Assembly (NCBI RefSeq): GCF_001011115.1 | Contig: NZ_CP008874.1 | Span: forward strand, 310,001-374,000 | Source of the DNA: Halanaeroarchaeum sulfurireducens | Lineage (GTDB): Archaea > Halobacteriota > Halobacteria > Halobacteriales > Halobacteriaceae | Direction of reading: 5' to 3' | Length of the DNA: 64,000 bases | Shown here: positions 40,880 through 48,888 of the stretch, one piece after another | Position numbering within the stretch: position 1 is the stretch's first letter | How the letters are laid out: every line of letters starts with the position of its first letter | Program-made: the position numbers and the translations under genes | Notes under the pieces: model-generated | Database searches by the model: none | What the model saw: only the letters and a program-made list of their open reading frames with translations | Told to the model about the DNA's origin: nothing

Positions 40880-41290
40880 GGGCTGGTTTCCCTACCGATG
40901 CGTAATTGTTAGGTGGCATGGGTGTGTATGACGTGATACACTCCGAAGCGGCCAAAACGGACGCTTCGGAGGGGCGTCCGTAGGCACGCCCCGAACTCGG
41001 GGCCGGATGACGCGCCGCCGCTCCTGCCACGTCTTGTGGCGGTGACGCGACGGGAGGCCACCGAGAATTAAAGCGGTGTGAGTCAGCCGGTCGGACGCTC
41101 TGCGTCCGAACGTGCCTCTCCATAGGCCAGCGCCTCGCCGGATAAAGCCCGGCGAGAGTACCCGAGTGGGCACAGAACAGTCCCCGCTCGGAGAACGCTG
41201 TGCGTGCAACCCGCGTCCGCCGTCGGTCAAGGGTGGTGTGGAACCCCATCATGGGTGAAAGCCCCGCCCTTTAGGGCGGGCGTAGCTTAC
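40880..41290 (+). repeat. Structured non-coding element B (IS605-related, about 400 nt)
   Basis: A GC-rich hairpin-rich sequence that shares the order of stems and an internal GAATTAAA block (about 41070) with element A at 18541-18929. It ends in GGGTGAAAGCCCCGCCCTTTAGGGCGGGCGTAGCTTAC: a CCCGCCC/GGGCGGG hairpin and a variant of the IS605-type end. No protein-coding frame is convincing and no RNase P or SRP RNA core motifs are seen. Confidence 0.55.
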
Positions 41291-41330
41291 ACCGGTCCGT
41301 ACTGTGGTGACCCAGTTAGGCGTATCGGCG

Positions 41331-41612
41331 TCAATCGCAGTCGGTGTCCCCTCGCTCGACCCGTTTTGCGAACCGACCCAGGAATACGTCGTCTGGGACG
41401 CGACCGGCGCCCGACTGTTCGAGGAGGGTTTCGAGCCCGTCGCGCGGTTGCTTCGTCAGGTCGCGATGACAGTCCTTGCAGAAGTACTCGAAGGATTTGC
41501 CCTCCCGGTTCCACCGATCACCGTGCTTGTCGTACTCGCGTGCCACCGACCGCGGCACCCGTTCGCCACAGGCGATGCAGGTGACGGGCCGATCGGAGAG
41601 GCCGATACCCAT
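41331..41612 (-). CDS. Haloarchaeal zinc-finger protein (DUF7562-like)
   Basis: A 93-residue protein with CIACGERV and CKDCHRDL (a four-Cys plus His-rich finger) separated by about 35 residues that include a Tyr/Lys-rich stretch (YDKHGDRWNREGKSFEYF). It ends after a helix rich in acidic residues (DVFLGRFAKRVERGDTDCD). Such small zinc proteins are common in haloarchaea; nucleic-acid or protein binding is only inferred. ATG 41612 is the chosen start; its promoter (minus strand, TTAAGTG near 41635) lies about 25 nt before it and is divergent to the PUA gene. Confidence 0.65.
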   Translation of the reverse strand: MGIGLSDRPVTCIACGERVPRSVAREYDKHGDRWNREGKSFEYFCKDCHRDLTKQPRDGLETLLEQSGAGRVPDDVFLGRFAKRVERGDTDCD

Positions 41613-41699
41613 CGTCCGATGATTCGTGTCGGTGCACTTAACCGTTGGCCGTACTCGGGGAACGGTCGTTTTAAGCGCCGAGCCGTCGTCGTGTCTACC

Positions 41700-42179
41700 A
41701 TGCACATCGCGAATCGCCATCACCTCCGGAGCGATCAGGTGGCAGACCTCCACGAGATGCTCGCGAGCGACCTCGGAGTCGAACTCGATGCCGACACCTA
41801 CGAACTCGTGGAGTTCGCGGACGAGGACTTCGACGTGGTGCTGGTCGATGGCGAGCCCCTGATCTGGTATCCGGACGGCGAGCCCTTCGTGACGGTCAAC
41901 GGCGCGAATCACGCCGAACCGGAGCGACACGTCGTGACCGTCGACGCCGGCGCCATCTCGTTCGTCAGCGACGGCGCCGACGTGATGCGCCCCGGCATCG
42001 TCGAGGCCGATGAGGACATCGTGGAGGGCGATCTGGTCGTAATCAGCGAGGAGACCCACGGGAAGGCGCTCGCCATCGGCCGGGCCCTGACCGATGGCGA
42101 GGACATGGTGGGCGAGCAGGGGAAGGTCGTCGCGTCGCTGCACCACGTCGGCGACGATCTGTTCGACTTCGAGGCCTGA
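41700..42179 (+). CDS. PUA-domain RNA-binding protein
   Basis: A 159-residue protein: an N-terminal part (1-75) with SDQVADLHEMLASDLGV, then a PUA domain from about 80: HVVTVDAGAISFVSDGADVMRPGIVEADEDIVEGDLVVISEETHGKALAIGRAL, the fold of archaeosine tRNA-guanine transglycosylase partners and other tRNA or rRNA-modifying proteins. No catalytic domain, so it is likely an RNA-binding accessory protein. A TTTTAAG box at 41669-41675 is 25 nt before ATG 41700, giving a leaderless mRNA. SepF follows 68 bp later. Confidence 0.82.
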   Translation: MHIANRHHLRSDQVADLHEMLASDLGVELDADTYELVEFADEDFDVVLVDGEPLIWYPDGEPFVTVNGANHAEPERHVVTVDAGAISFVSDGADVMRPGIVEADEDIVEGDLVVISEETHGKALAIGRALTDGEDMVGEQGKVVASLHHVGDDLFDFEA

Positions 42180-42247
42180 TTCGGACCTGTCTGAGGAGGG
42201 CCCCGAAGGGGCAAGAACTATGATTGCTGCGGGGTGTGTTGTCCCCT

Positions 42248-42598
42248 ATGGGATTCATGGATCGTATCCTCGGGGGGAAATCCCAGACGACCGAGGACTA
42301 CGTGGAACTCGACCTGGACGACGTGGGTACGGGGACCGACGCGCGTCTCCAGGTTCACATCGCAGAGATCGACGGACAGGAAGACGTCATCGCCATCAAG
42401 GATGCCGTCTACGACGGTGACATCGTCATCGCCGACATCACCCGCCTTCGCACCCAGGACCGGACGACCGAGCACGTCATCGACGAACTTCGACAGACGG
42501 CCAAAGAAGTCGGTGGCGATATCGTCCAGAAGGGCGACGACCAGATCATCGTGACGCCCAGCGGGGTGGGCATCAGCCGAGAAAAACTCAACCGGTAG
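42248..42598 (+). CDS. sepF: Cell division protein SepF
   Basis: A 116-residue SepF. The N-terminus MGFMDRILGGKS is the membrane-targeting amphipathic helix, followed by an acidic linker and the SepF core (about 35-110: LQVHIAEIDGQEDVIAIKDAVYDGDIVIADITRLRTQDRTTEHVIDELRQTAKEVGGDIVQKGDDQIIVTPSG). In archaea SepF anchors FtsZ rings to the membrane. Start ATG 42248 is used; an upstream ATG at 42224 would place extra residues before the helix. It lies next to the PUA gene. Confidence 0.92.
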   Translation: MGFMDRILGGKSQTTEDYVELDLDDVGTGTDARLQVHIAEIDGQEDVIAIKDAVYDGDIVIADITRLRTQDRTTEHVIDELRQTAKEVGGDIVQKGDDQIIVTPSGVGISREKLNR

Positions 42599-42611
42599 GA
42601 CGGCGCCCGCT

Positions 42612-43001
42612 TCAGACGTTATCCGGAGTCTCGTCGTCCTCGACGTCCCGTTTCATCGATTCACGACGCGACTTGGCGTCCCGACCGGTGACTTCGAGCA
42701 GGAACTCGTTTTTCAGATCGACCGCCTCCGCGGCCGCGTCGGCGTTGCCCTCCTCGATGACCTGTTCGGCGGGTTTCTCTTCGAAGTGCACCGCCAGTCT
42801 GTCCTTCTTGGAGCTGAACGAAACCACACCGACGTAGACGCGGTCGAAGACCGGGTTGTCGGGCTCCCCGACGACGAACATCTCGACCCCTTCGAATTCT
42901 TCGGTCCCCGAGATGGGGCCGAAGAACTCTTCGACCGTTTCCTCGAGGTCGGGGACGCGCTCTTCGAGGTATTCCCCGCGACGCATCTTGTACTGCTTCA
43001 T
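42612..43001 (-). CDS. DUF5611-family protein
   Basis: A 129-residue protein whose MKQYKMRRGEYLEERVPDLEETVEEFFGPISGTEEFEGVEMFVVGEPDNPVFDRVYVGVVSFSSKKDRLAVHFEEKPAEQVIEEGN pattern matches the haloarchaeal DUF5611 family. Function unknown; a compact mixed alpha/beta domain followed by a charged C-terminal helix (KSRRESMKRDVEDDE). Start ATG 43001. It is convergent with sepF (13 bp between stops). Confidence 0.8.
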   Translation of the reverse strand: MKQYKMRRGEYLEERVPDLEETVEEFFGPISGTEEFEGVEMFVVGEPDNPVFDRVYVGVVSFSSKKDRLAVHFEEKPAEQVIEEGNADAAAEAVDLKNEFLLEVTGRDAKSRRESMKRDVEDDETPDNV

Positions 43002-43059
43002 GCTCCGGGAAAACAGGGGGAAGGGTATAACCCCTTCGTCAGCTTTTCGCCGGTCGCGG

Positions 43060-44289
43060 TCACCGCTCTTCCGCCAGATAGCCGGCGTGGCACTCCGGAC
43101 AGATATCGCCCGCCCGATTCGAGGTCCGTGCGATCGGGACCGAGAATCCACAGGCAGGACAGTGGAGGACGCCGTCGAGAGTGCCGTCGGAGGGGCCAGT
43201 CATGTCGATCGGGCCGGCGCTGGCGATGCCGGAGGACGGGTCGGCCGACCCCTCGGCTCCCTCGTCTGCGTCCCGGCTCGTTTCCCCGAACCGAAACGAC
43301 GATTCGAGTTCCTCCCGAGACGATTCCGCTGTGTCGTTCGGTTCATCCCCGTCAGCATCCTGTGGGGGATCGGTCGGCCACTTGGTCCCGCCCTGGGTGC
43401 TGTCCGCCGATTCCGTGTCTTCTTGTAACGGGTCTGCCGGTCGGTCGGTCGGCGGGCCGTCGTCCGTCTCGGGCCGCTGTTCGTTCGCAGCGATATCGGG
43501 GCGCCCGTCGCGACCGCCGATCGACGTCTCAGACTCGTCGCGGACGGTATCGTCTGTATTGTCGGTATCGTCGATATCGTGAGTCTCCTCGGTCTCGCCG
43601 GTCGCGTCCGCATCGATCGTGTCGTCGACCGATTCGGGCTCCGTCGAGGAGGACGCCGTCGACTCGGGCTCCGTCGAGGGGGACGCTGCCGATTGGGACG
43701 TCGAGTCACCATCCCCGGTCTCGACCGTGGCGTCCGGTTCCGTCTCGGCAGGGTCGCTTTCGGCCTCGGATTCTCCCCCAGTCTCGTCAACAGCCGTCTC
43801 GGTGGCTGGTTCGTCCGAAATCTCCTCGGCGTCACTCGAATCGTCGAGGATGATCGCGCCGTCGTCCTGCTCGGTCTCGTCTTCCACGGCTTCGGCCGCC
43901 TCGATCAGCGACTCCGCCTCGTCGGTCTCGGCGGGCGGTTCGTCGTCCGTCGCGTCGGCCGTGGCGGTTCCGTGGTCTGGTCCAGCAGTCCTATTTCCGG
44001 CCGTTTCGGTCTTATCGTCGGCCGTAGCGTTTCCATCGTCGGCCGCAGCGTTCCCATCCTCGTCCGTAGCGGTTCTGTCCTCGGCCGCAGCGGTTCCGTC
44101 GTTGGCACCGTCATCCGGGCGACGGCGACGAACCTCCGTGTTCTCGGTGACGACGGATTCGGCGCCACACCGACGGCACTCCCGCAGTTCGCGTTCGATC
44201 ACGACGATCTCCTCGCCCCGTTCTTCCCGCTCGCGTTCGACCACGACGTCCCCGAAATCGTGTCCCAGCAGAGAGCACCTCAGACCCAT
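43060..44289 (-). CDS. Acidic protein with terminal zinc fingers (DUF7093-like)
   Basis: A 409-residue protein with a short N-terminal domain (MGLRCSLLGHDFGDVVVEREREERGEEIVVIERELRECRRCGAE, with Cys5, His10, Cys38 and Cys41) and a C-terminal finger (HCPACGFSVPIARTSNRAGDICPECHAGY, CPAC/CPEC). They are joined by about 280 residues composed mostly of Asp, Glu, Thr, Ala and Ser, with short repeats such as ADDGNATADD, typical of disordered haloarchaeal linkers. Function unknown, perhaps a nucleic-acid or ribosome-binding hub. Start ATG 44289. Confidence 0.72.
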   Translation of the reverse strand: MGLRCSLLGHDFGDVVVEREREERGEEIVVIERELRECRRCGAESVVTENTEVRRRRPDDGANDGTAAAEDRTATDEDGNAAADDGNATADDKTETAGNRTAGPDHGTATADATDDEPPAETDEAESLIEAAEAVEDETEQDDGAIILDDSSDAEEISDEPATETAVDETGGESEAESDPAETEPDATVETGDGDSTSQSAASPSTEPESTASSSTEPESVDDTIDADATGETEETHDIDDTDNTDDTVRDESETSIGGRDGRPDIAANEQRPETDDGPPTDRPADPLQEDTESADSTQGGTKWPTDPPQDADGDEPNDTAESSREELESSFRFGETSRDADEGAEGSADPSSGIASAGPIDMTGPSDGTLDGVLHCPACGFSVPIARTSNRAGDICPECHAGYLAEER

Positions 44290-44371
44290 TCACACGGGAT
44301 TTTCAGGTGCACCCGCAAAAGACTACCGCTCGGGGGTACCGATAAAACCCCTCGCGTCCATACGACACCGT

Positions 44372-44665
44372 ATGAGTATTCGCCGGGAGTTACGCCAGCG
44401 CGACGACGTCGAGGTCACGATACTCGACGCGCTGGCCGACCGGCGCGAGGAGGGAATGACGGTCTTCGAGTTGCGCTCGCACGTCGACGTTGACATCGAC
44501 GAATTGGAACGGGGGCTCGCGAACCTGAAATCGGACGGCCTCGTCGACGCCGAGTCGAACGGTCACCGGACGGTCATCCTCGTGGACGACCGGGCGATCC
44601 CGGACGAACCGGTGACGGAGGACGCATCGATCCTCGATGCGATTCTCGAGCGACTCGGACTGTGA
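44372..44665 (+). CDS. Small winged-helix protein (DUF6432-like)
   Basis: A 97-residue protein: MSIRRELRQRDDVEVTILDALADRREEGMTVFELRSHVDVDIDELERGLANLKSDGLVDAESNG, a winged-helix shape like haloarchaeal DUF6432 proteins, followed by an acidic tail. It probably binds DNA or a protein partner; no ligand site. A TATA-like GATAAAAC at 44341-44348 lies about 27 nt upstream of ATG 44372. The gene is next to, and convergent with, geranylgeranyl reductase (stops adjacent). Confidence 0.72.
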   Translation: MSIRRELRQRDDVEVTILDALADRREEGMTVFELRSHVDVDIDELERGLANLKSDGLVDAESNGHRTVILVDDRAIPDEPVTEDASILDAILERLGL

Positions 44666-45745
44666 TCAGCGAAACAGGGCCCTGAGTTGCTCGAGGGAGA
44701 ACAGCGAGGATGGCTCGTCCATGTGGACGGCGATCTCGCCCTCGAACAGTGCGAGGCCGGCCCGCTGGATCGGGCGCGGGGCCGAGTAACCGCGGCGGAC
44801 GAGCCCACCGAGTGCGATCTCCCGCCCGAGGTCGTCCCGCCAGGCGCGCTCGTAGTCCGCCAACGACCCTGGATCGTCGGGGTCGACCGTCTGGGCCGCG
44901 GCGTCGGCCGCGCGGAGCCCGTAGAGGATGCCGCCGCCCGTGAAGGGTTTGGTCTGCCCAGCGGCGTCGCCCAGGAGAAACGCCCGCTCGCCTGTCACCC
45001 GGTCGGGCGGGCCGATCGGAATCAGGCCGGCGTACCGCTCGGCGATGTCGGCGCCGTAGTCCGCCACGAACGATTCGAACGCGGACCGCACTTCGACGCT
45101 CCGAGGTGCGGCGAGTCCGTACTCGACGCCTGCCTCGCCCCGTGGGATGCGCCAGGCGAAGAAGGTGGGCACCGTGAGGTGGACGTCGACGTAGTCGCCG
45201 TCGTCCGGTTCGGGATCGAACCCGAGGACGCCCCGGAGGTACTCGTCCGGTTCGGGCAGGTCGAGAGACCGCCGGACCCGGGATCGAGGACCGTCCGCGC
45301 CGACGACCATCTTCCCCCGGACGGTGTCGGTGCCTCCTGACGTCCGGACGCTGAGCGAGACGGAACCGGGATTCTCGTCCACCTCGACGACATGGTGGTT
45401 CGTCCGGACGTCTGCCCCGGCCTCGCGCGCGAGGTCGGCCAGCCGCCGATCGAGTTCCACCCTGTCGATGACGTTGGAGACCGGCTTTTGTTTGTAGAAG
45501 CGGTATGGCCTCGCCTCCGGCCCGCCGAGTCGGAAGCGAGCTCCGTACACCTCGTTCTGGAGCAGGTCGTCGCGAGCGCCCGAGGGCAGATACGACCAGA
45601 GGTCGCGGCTGACGTGGCCCGAGCAGGCGAGCGGACGTCCGATCTCTCCCCGTTCGAGGGCCAGGACGTCGTGGCCGTTCGCCGCCGCGCGGCGTGCGAA
45701 CCGCGCGCCTGCCGGTCCGACGCCGACCACGACGAAGTCGTACAT
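44666..45745 (-). CDS. Geranylgeranyl reductase family protein
   Basis: A 359-residue FAD-dependent reductase. The GVGPAGARFARRAAANG nucleotide motif (7-23), ERGEIGRPLACSGHVS (with Cys of the GR motif), RFYKQKPVSNVIDRVELDRRLADLA, VVGADGPRSRVRRSLDL and GDAAGQTKPFTGGGILYGLRAAD match the geranylgeranyl reductase family that saturates isoprenoid chains of archaeal membrane lipids. Not all paralogues do this, so the exact substrate is not proven. ATG 45745 gives MYDFVVVGVGPAG. A downstream RNA ligase gene follows on the same strand. Confidence 0.88.
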   Translation of the reverse strand: MYDFVVVGVGPAGARFARRAAANGHDVLALERGEIGRPLACSGHVSRDLWSYLPSGARDDLLQNEVYGARFRLGGPEARPYRFYKQKPVSNVIDRVELDRRLADLAREAGADVRTNHHVVEVDENPGSVSLSVRTSGGTDTVRGKMVVGADGPRSRVRRSLDLPEPDEYLRGVLGFDPEPDDGDYVDVHLTVPTFFAWRIPRGEAGVEYGLAAPRSVEVRSAFESFVADYGADIAERYAGLIPIGPPDRVTGERAFLLGDAAGQTKPFTGGGILYGLRAADAAAQTVDPDDPGSLADYERAWRDDLGREIALGGLVRRGYSAPRPIQRAGLALFEGEIAVHMDEPSSLFSLEQLRALFR

Positions 45746-45786
45746 TGGCGGGCGGTAGGTGGCGACCCCGCAAACCGGTTGCGCTC

Positions 45787-46893
45787 TCACTCGTCGATCG
45801 TGCCGCCCTCGAGGTAGTACTCGATGGAATCTCGGGTCTTGTCGGTGACCTTCACGAACTCGACGACGCGCTGGTCGTCGATCGTCCGATCCGACTCGAT
45901 CTCGAGCCTGATGCCCTGATCACGGAGGTGGTCGAGGGTCGCCGCGACCGTCTCGGGACTGGCGCGGACGGTGTGTCGCTCGCCGACCGTGGCGCCCGCC
46001 CGGACGTCGCGGATCGTCTCCACCATCGGGAACAAAAGCGACTCGCCGATCCGGTGAGCGCGCTCGCGCAGTTCCGCGTCGCTCTCCTCGAACTCGACGG
46101 CCTGGAACCCCTCTCGAATGAGCCGCGAAAAGATGAAGTCCCGGCCGTAGTCGAAGGGAAGCGAGAACGCGAAGGCCAGGTCGTCCGCGTGCTGGGTGCC
46201 CGTCGTATACTTGAGGAGATCCCGACCGTCAGTCGATTGCATCACGACTCCCTCCCGGCCGCGGTCGTCGAGGTCGTCGATCACGTCCCGAACCACCGCG
46301 ACAGCTCGGTCCGGTTCGGGGATCCCGAACAGTTCCGGCTGGGGGAACCCGTACTCGGAGAGCAGGTCGCGGCGCTCGCGGACTGGCAAGGGTCGCCCCG
46401 TCACCCGGTCGCGGACGTCGAAGACGCGCACGCCGAGCGAGGAGACCTCGGGATACTCGTGGGCCGTATAGGGGTTTTCCGGCCCGATGAATTCCGCGCT
46501 CAGCATTTTCTCGGGGTGATCCGCGAAGAAGGCCTCGAGGTCCAGCAACTCCCGGGCCTTCGGCGTGGTGAACGGACAGACGATGCCGCCCCGGCTGAAC
46601 GCCAGCGGCTCGCCCACGTTCGCGATGCGGACGTTGTATCCGTTGAGTTTCTCCTCGACCGCCAGCGGCCCCGAGAAAAACGTCGGTATCCCGGTTTCGA
46701 GCACGAGCGCCCGCGGAATGGAGGGGAACCCCCGGACGGCCGTGTCGTCGATGAGGACCGTCCCGCGCTCGACGCCGTGTCGCGCGTCCGGGAGCCGCCG
46801 GTACGTTCGACCCTCGACGGTCTCGCGCTCGAAGTGTTCGAGCACCGTCTCGACCTCGTCGGGGGAAACGTCGAGGAGGTTCGCCTCGTCCAT
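45787..46893 (-). CDS. ATP-dependent RNA ligase (Rnl3 family)
   Basis: A 368-residue ligase that seals RNA with 5'-phosphate and 3'-OH ends. Motif I is KLNGYNVR (Lys about 99, adenylated), and a nearby EEKLNGYN glutamate fits motif I surroundings. Other conserved stretches are [13 protein letters not shown] (motif III-like), [12 protein letters not shown] (motif IIIa), GREGVVMQS (motif IV), and DLLKYTTG (motif V). The archaeal Rnl3 family usually sits with a partner protein, here transcribed divergently 59 bp away. Length (about 370) is normal for Rnl3. Confidence 0.92.
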   Translation of the reverse strand: MDEANLLDVSPDEVETVLEHFERETVEGRTYRRLPDARHGVERGTVLIDDTAVRGFPSIPRALVLETGIPTFFSGPLAVEEKLNGYNVRIANVGEPLAFSRGGIVCPFTTPKARELLDLEAFFADHPEKMLSAEFIGPENPYTAHEYPEVSSLGVRVFDVRDRVTGRPLPVRERRDLLSEYGFPQPELFGIPEPDRAVAVVRDVIDDLDDRGREGVVMQSTDGRDLLKYTTGTQHADDLAFAFSLPFDYGRDFIFSRLIREGFQAVEFEESDAELRERAHRIGESLLFPMVETIRDVRAGATVGERHTVRASPETVAATLDHLRDQGIRLEIESDRTIDDQRVVEFVKVTDKTRDSIEYYLEGGTIDE

Positions 46894-46922
46894 GGCGTTC
46901 GAGTCGGGCCGACAGGTGTAAA

Positions 46923-46930
46923 TCTTTATG
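46923..46930 (+). promoter_or_regulatory. TATA element of the RNA ligase partner gene
   Basis: TCTTTATGC about 25-30 nt upstream of ATG 46953, facing away from the ligase gene. A promoter on the other strand for the ligase must lie in the same 59 bp. Confidence 0.5.
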
Positions 46931-46952
46931 CCGGGGCGTCGAAGGGCGAGAT

Positions 46953-47639
46953 ATGGCCGCGTCGGAACACCCGCTCAAACAGCGATTCGTCCTGGACACG
47001 TCGGTGTTCATCACGGAGGAGATCAGACGCGAGGACGAGGGCATCGAGGCCGCCATCCTGCGGTTGCTCGACCGCATCGCCGACGCGAAACTCCAGTTGG
47101 GCATCTCCTGTTACATGCCCCCATCGATTCACGGTGAGTTGACGGGGATGCTCGACGATCGGAACGTCTCCGATGAGGTCTACGAGAAACTCAACACGTG
47201 GATCATCCGGAAGAACCCGGCCCACTTCGAGGTCATGATCCCGGCGGACGTGGTCTACGAGTTCGTCAACGACATGTCCGACCGGGTGAACCGCGGCCTC
47301 CGACTCTCCGAGCGGGCGGTTCGGGAGGCCGAGGAACTCGAGAACACGACCCTCGAGGAACACGAGTACAAGACGAAGGTCGACGAACTGGTCGGCAGAC
47401 TGCGGGACAAGTACCGGCGGACGCTCCGGCAGGGTATCCTCGATTCGAAGGAGGACTTCGACCTGCTCGTGCTGGCGCGCGAACTGGAGGCCGGCGTCGT
47501 GACCGAGGATCAGGGCATCATCAACTGGGCCGAGGACTTCGGCCTGCGATACATGTACGGCCGGGAGTTCCCCACGCTCCTGGAGGCGTATCTCGACGCG
47601 GATCAGCGCAACGCCTACTACCCGGCAGACGAGGAGTAG
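46953..47639 (+). CDS. RNA ligase partner protein (PIN-like)
   Basis: A 228-residue protein. The start [17 protein letters not shown] holds the PIN-type Asp, followed by [12 protein letters not shown] (Glu), a helical middle ([50 protein letters not shown]) and [32 protein letters not shown] with further acidic residues. This is the RNA ligase partner family found beside archaeal Rnl3; PIN fold RNases cleave RNA, so a cut-and-seal repair or splicing pair is possible. The catalytic acids are D, E, D and D-like. Function not established. Confidence 0.9.
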   Translation: MAASEHPLKQRFVLDTSVFITEEIRREDEGIEAAILRLLDRIADAKLQLGISCYMPPSIHGELTGMLDDRNVSDEVYEKLNTWIIRKNPAHFEVMIPADVVYEFVNDMSDRVNRGLRLSERAVREAEELENTTLEEHEYKTKVDELVGRLRDKYRRTLRQGILDSKEDFDLLVLARELEAGVVTEDQGIINWAEDFGLRYMYGREFPTLLEAYLDADQRNAYYPADEE

Positions 47640-47657
47640 CCCGATTCCCTCGAGAAC

Positions 47658-48809
47658 TCAGAGATCGAAGAACTCCGCCGCCTGTTCCATGTCCTTGTCG
47701 CCGCGTCCGGAGAGGTTCACGAGGAGCGTGTCGTACTCGCCCGTCGCGGCGAGTTGTTTGGTCAGGGCGATGGCGTGACTCGACTCCAGCGCGGGGATGA
47801 TGCCCTCGGCCTCGCTGAGTTCGCGGAAGGCGTCGAGGGCCTCCTCGTCGGTGATCGCGGTGTATTCCGCGCGCCCGAGTTCCCGGAACCTGGCGTGTTC
47901 GGGGCCGACGCCGGGATAGTCGAGGCCAGCCGAGACGGAGTGGACCTCCACCTCCTCGCCGATGACCCTGGTCTTCATGCCGTGGAGCACGTCGTCCTCG
48001 CCGGCGGCGAGGGGCGCGGCGTGGCGCTCCGTGTCGCCACCTTCGCCGCCGCCCTCGGCGCCGTGGAAGTCGACCGCCTCGTCATCGCGGAAGGCGTGAA
48101 AGAGCCCCATCGCGTTCGATCCACCGCCGACGCAGGCGACCGCCGCGTCGGGGAGCTCGCCCGTCCGCTCCTGGAACTGCTGGCGCGCCTCGGTCCCGAT
48201 GACGCTCTGGAAGTCACGGACCATTCGGGGGAACGGGTCGGGGCCGACGACGCTACCCACGAGATAGTGGGTGTCGTCGATGTTCGCCGCCATGTCCTCG
48301 AGTGCGACGTCCACCGCGTCGGCCAGGCCCTCGTCGCCCTGCGTGACCTCGGTGACCGTCGCGCCCATCAGGCGCATCCGGAAGACGTTCATCATCTGGC
48401 GTTCGACGTCCTTTTTTCCCATGTAGACCTCCGTGTCGAGGTCGAGGAGGGCACCGACCATCGCGGTGGCCACGCCGTGTTGCCCAGCGCCGGTCTCGGC
48501 GATGAGCCGTTCCTTGCCGGCTTTCTTCGCGAGGAGGGCCTGGCCGAGCGTGTTGTTGACCTTGTGTGCGCCCCCGTGGAGGAGGTCCTCTCGCTTGAGG
48601 TAGATATCGGCGCCGTAGGCGTCGCTCAGGCTCTCCGCGTAATACAGTGGTGTCGGCCGCCCGGCGTAGTCCTCGAGGAGTGCGTGGAACTCCTCGACGA
48701 ACTCGTCGGTGCCCGCGACGTCGTCGTACGCGTTCGCGAGCTGTTCCAGTGCGTCTTCGAGCTGATCGGGCACGTGTCGCCCGCCGTAGGAACCGAACTC
48801 TCCGCTCAT
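47658..48809 (-). CDS. trpB: Tryptophan synthase beta chain
   Basis: A 383-residue PLP enzyme that joins indole and serine. [27 protein letters not shown] contains the PLP-binding Lys (HGGAHKVNN), [12 protein letters not shown] and [11 protein letters not shown] bind the cofactor phosphate, and [14 protein letters not shown] the aminoacrylate environment. Start ATG 48809 gives the standard length; longer reading begins with arginine-rich residues. trpA and the other trp genes are not in this window, so trpB stands alone. It follows the RNA ligase partner gene (convergent, 18 bp between stops). Confidence 0.96.
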   Translation of the reverse strand: MSGEFGSYGGRHVPDQLEDALEQLANAYDDVAGTDEFVEEFHALLEDYAGRPTPLYYAESLSDAYGADIYLKREDLLHGGAHKVNNTLGQALLAKKAGKERLIAETGAGQHGVATAMVGALLDLDTEVYMGKKDVERQMMNVFRMRLMGATVTEVTQGDEGLADAVDVALEDMAANIDDTHYLVGSVVGPDPFPRMVRDFQSVIGTEARQQFQERTGELPDAAVACVGGGSNAMGLFHAFRDDEAVDFHGAEGGGEGGDTERHAAPLAAGEDDVLHGMKTRVIGEEVEVHSVSAGLDYPGVGPEHARFRELGRAEYTAITDEEALDAFRELSEAEGIIPALESSHAIALTKQLAATGEYDTLLVNLSGRGDKDMEQAAEFFDL

Positions 48810-48888
48810 ACTCACCCCGCGGGGCCGAAGATGCATAAGGGTAGTCTTCGGTCGCCAACGTTGTCCCCTACCGACCGACCTTCGTCAC

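Larger units (their letters stand above)
40744..41330. other. 587-bp gene-free region made of two IS605-related repeats
   Basis: Holds the double-hairpin repeat 40761-40850 and structured element B (about 40880-41290). The open frames on both strands are arginine- and serine-rich and not acidic, so they are not accepted as proteins. Confidence 0.6.

Noticed and set aside
40892-41230. Minus-strand open frame in element B
   Set aside because: Basic, low-complexity translation with many Arg and His, in a hairpin-rich repeat; the similar region in element A translates differently.
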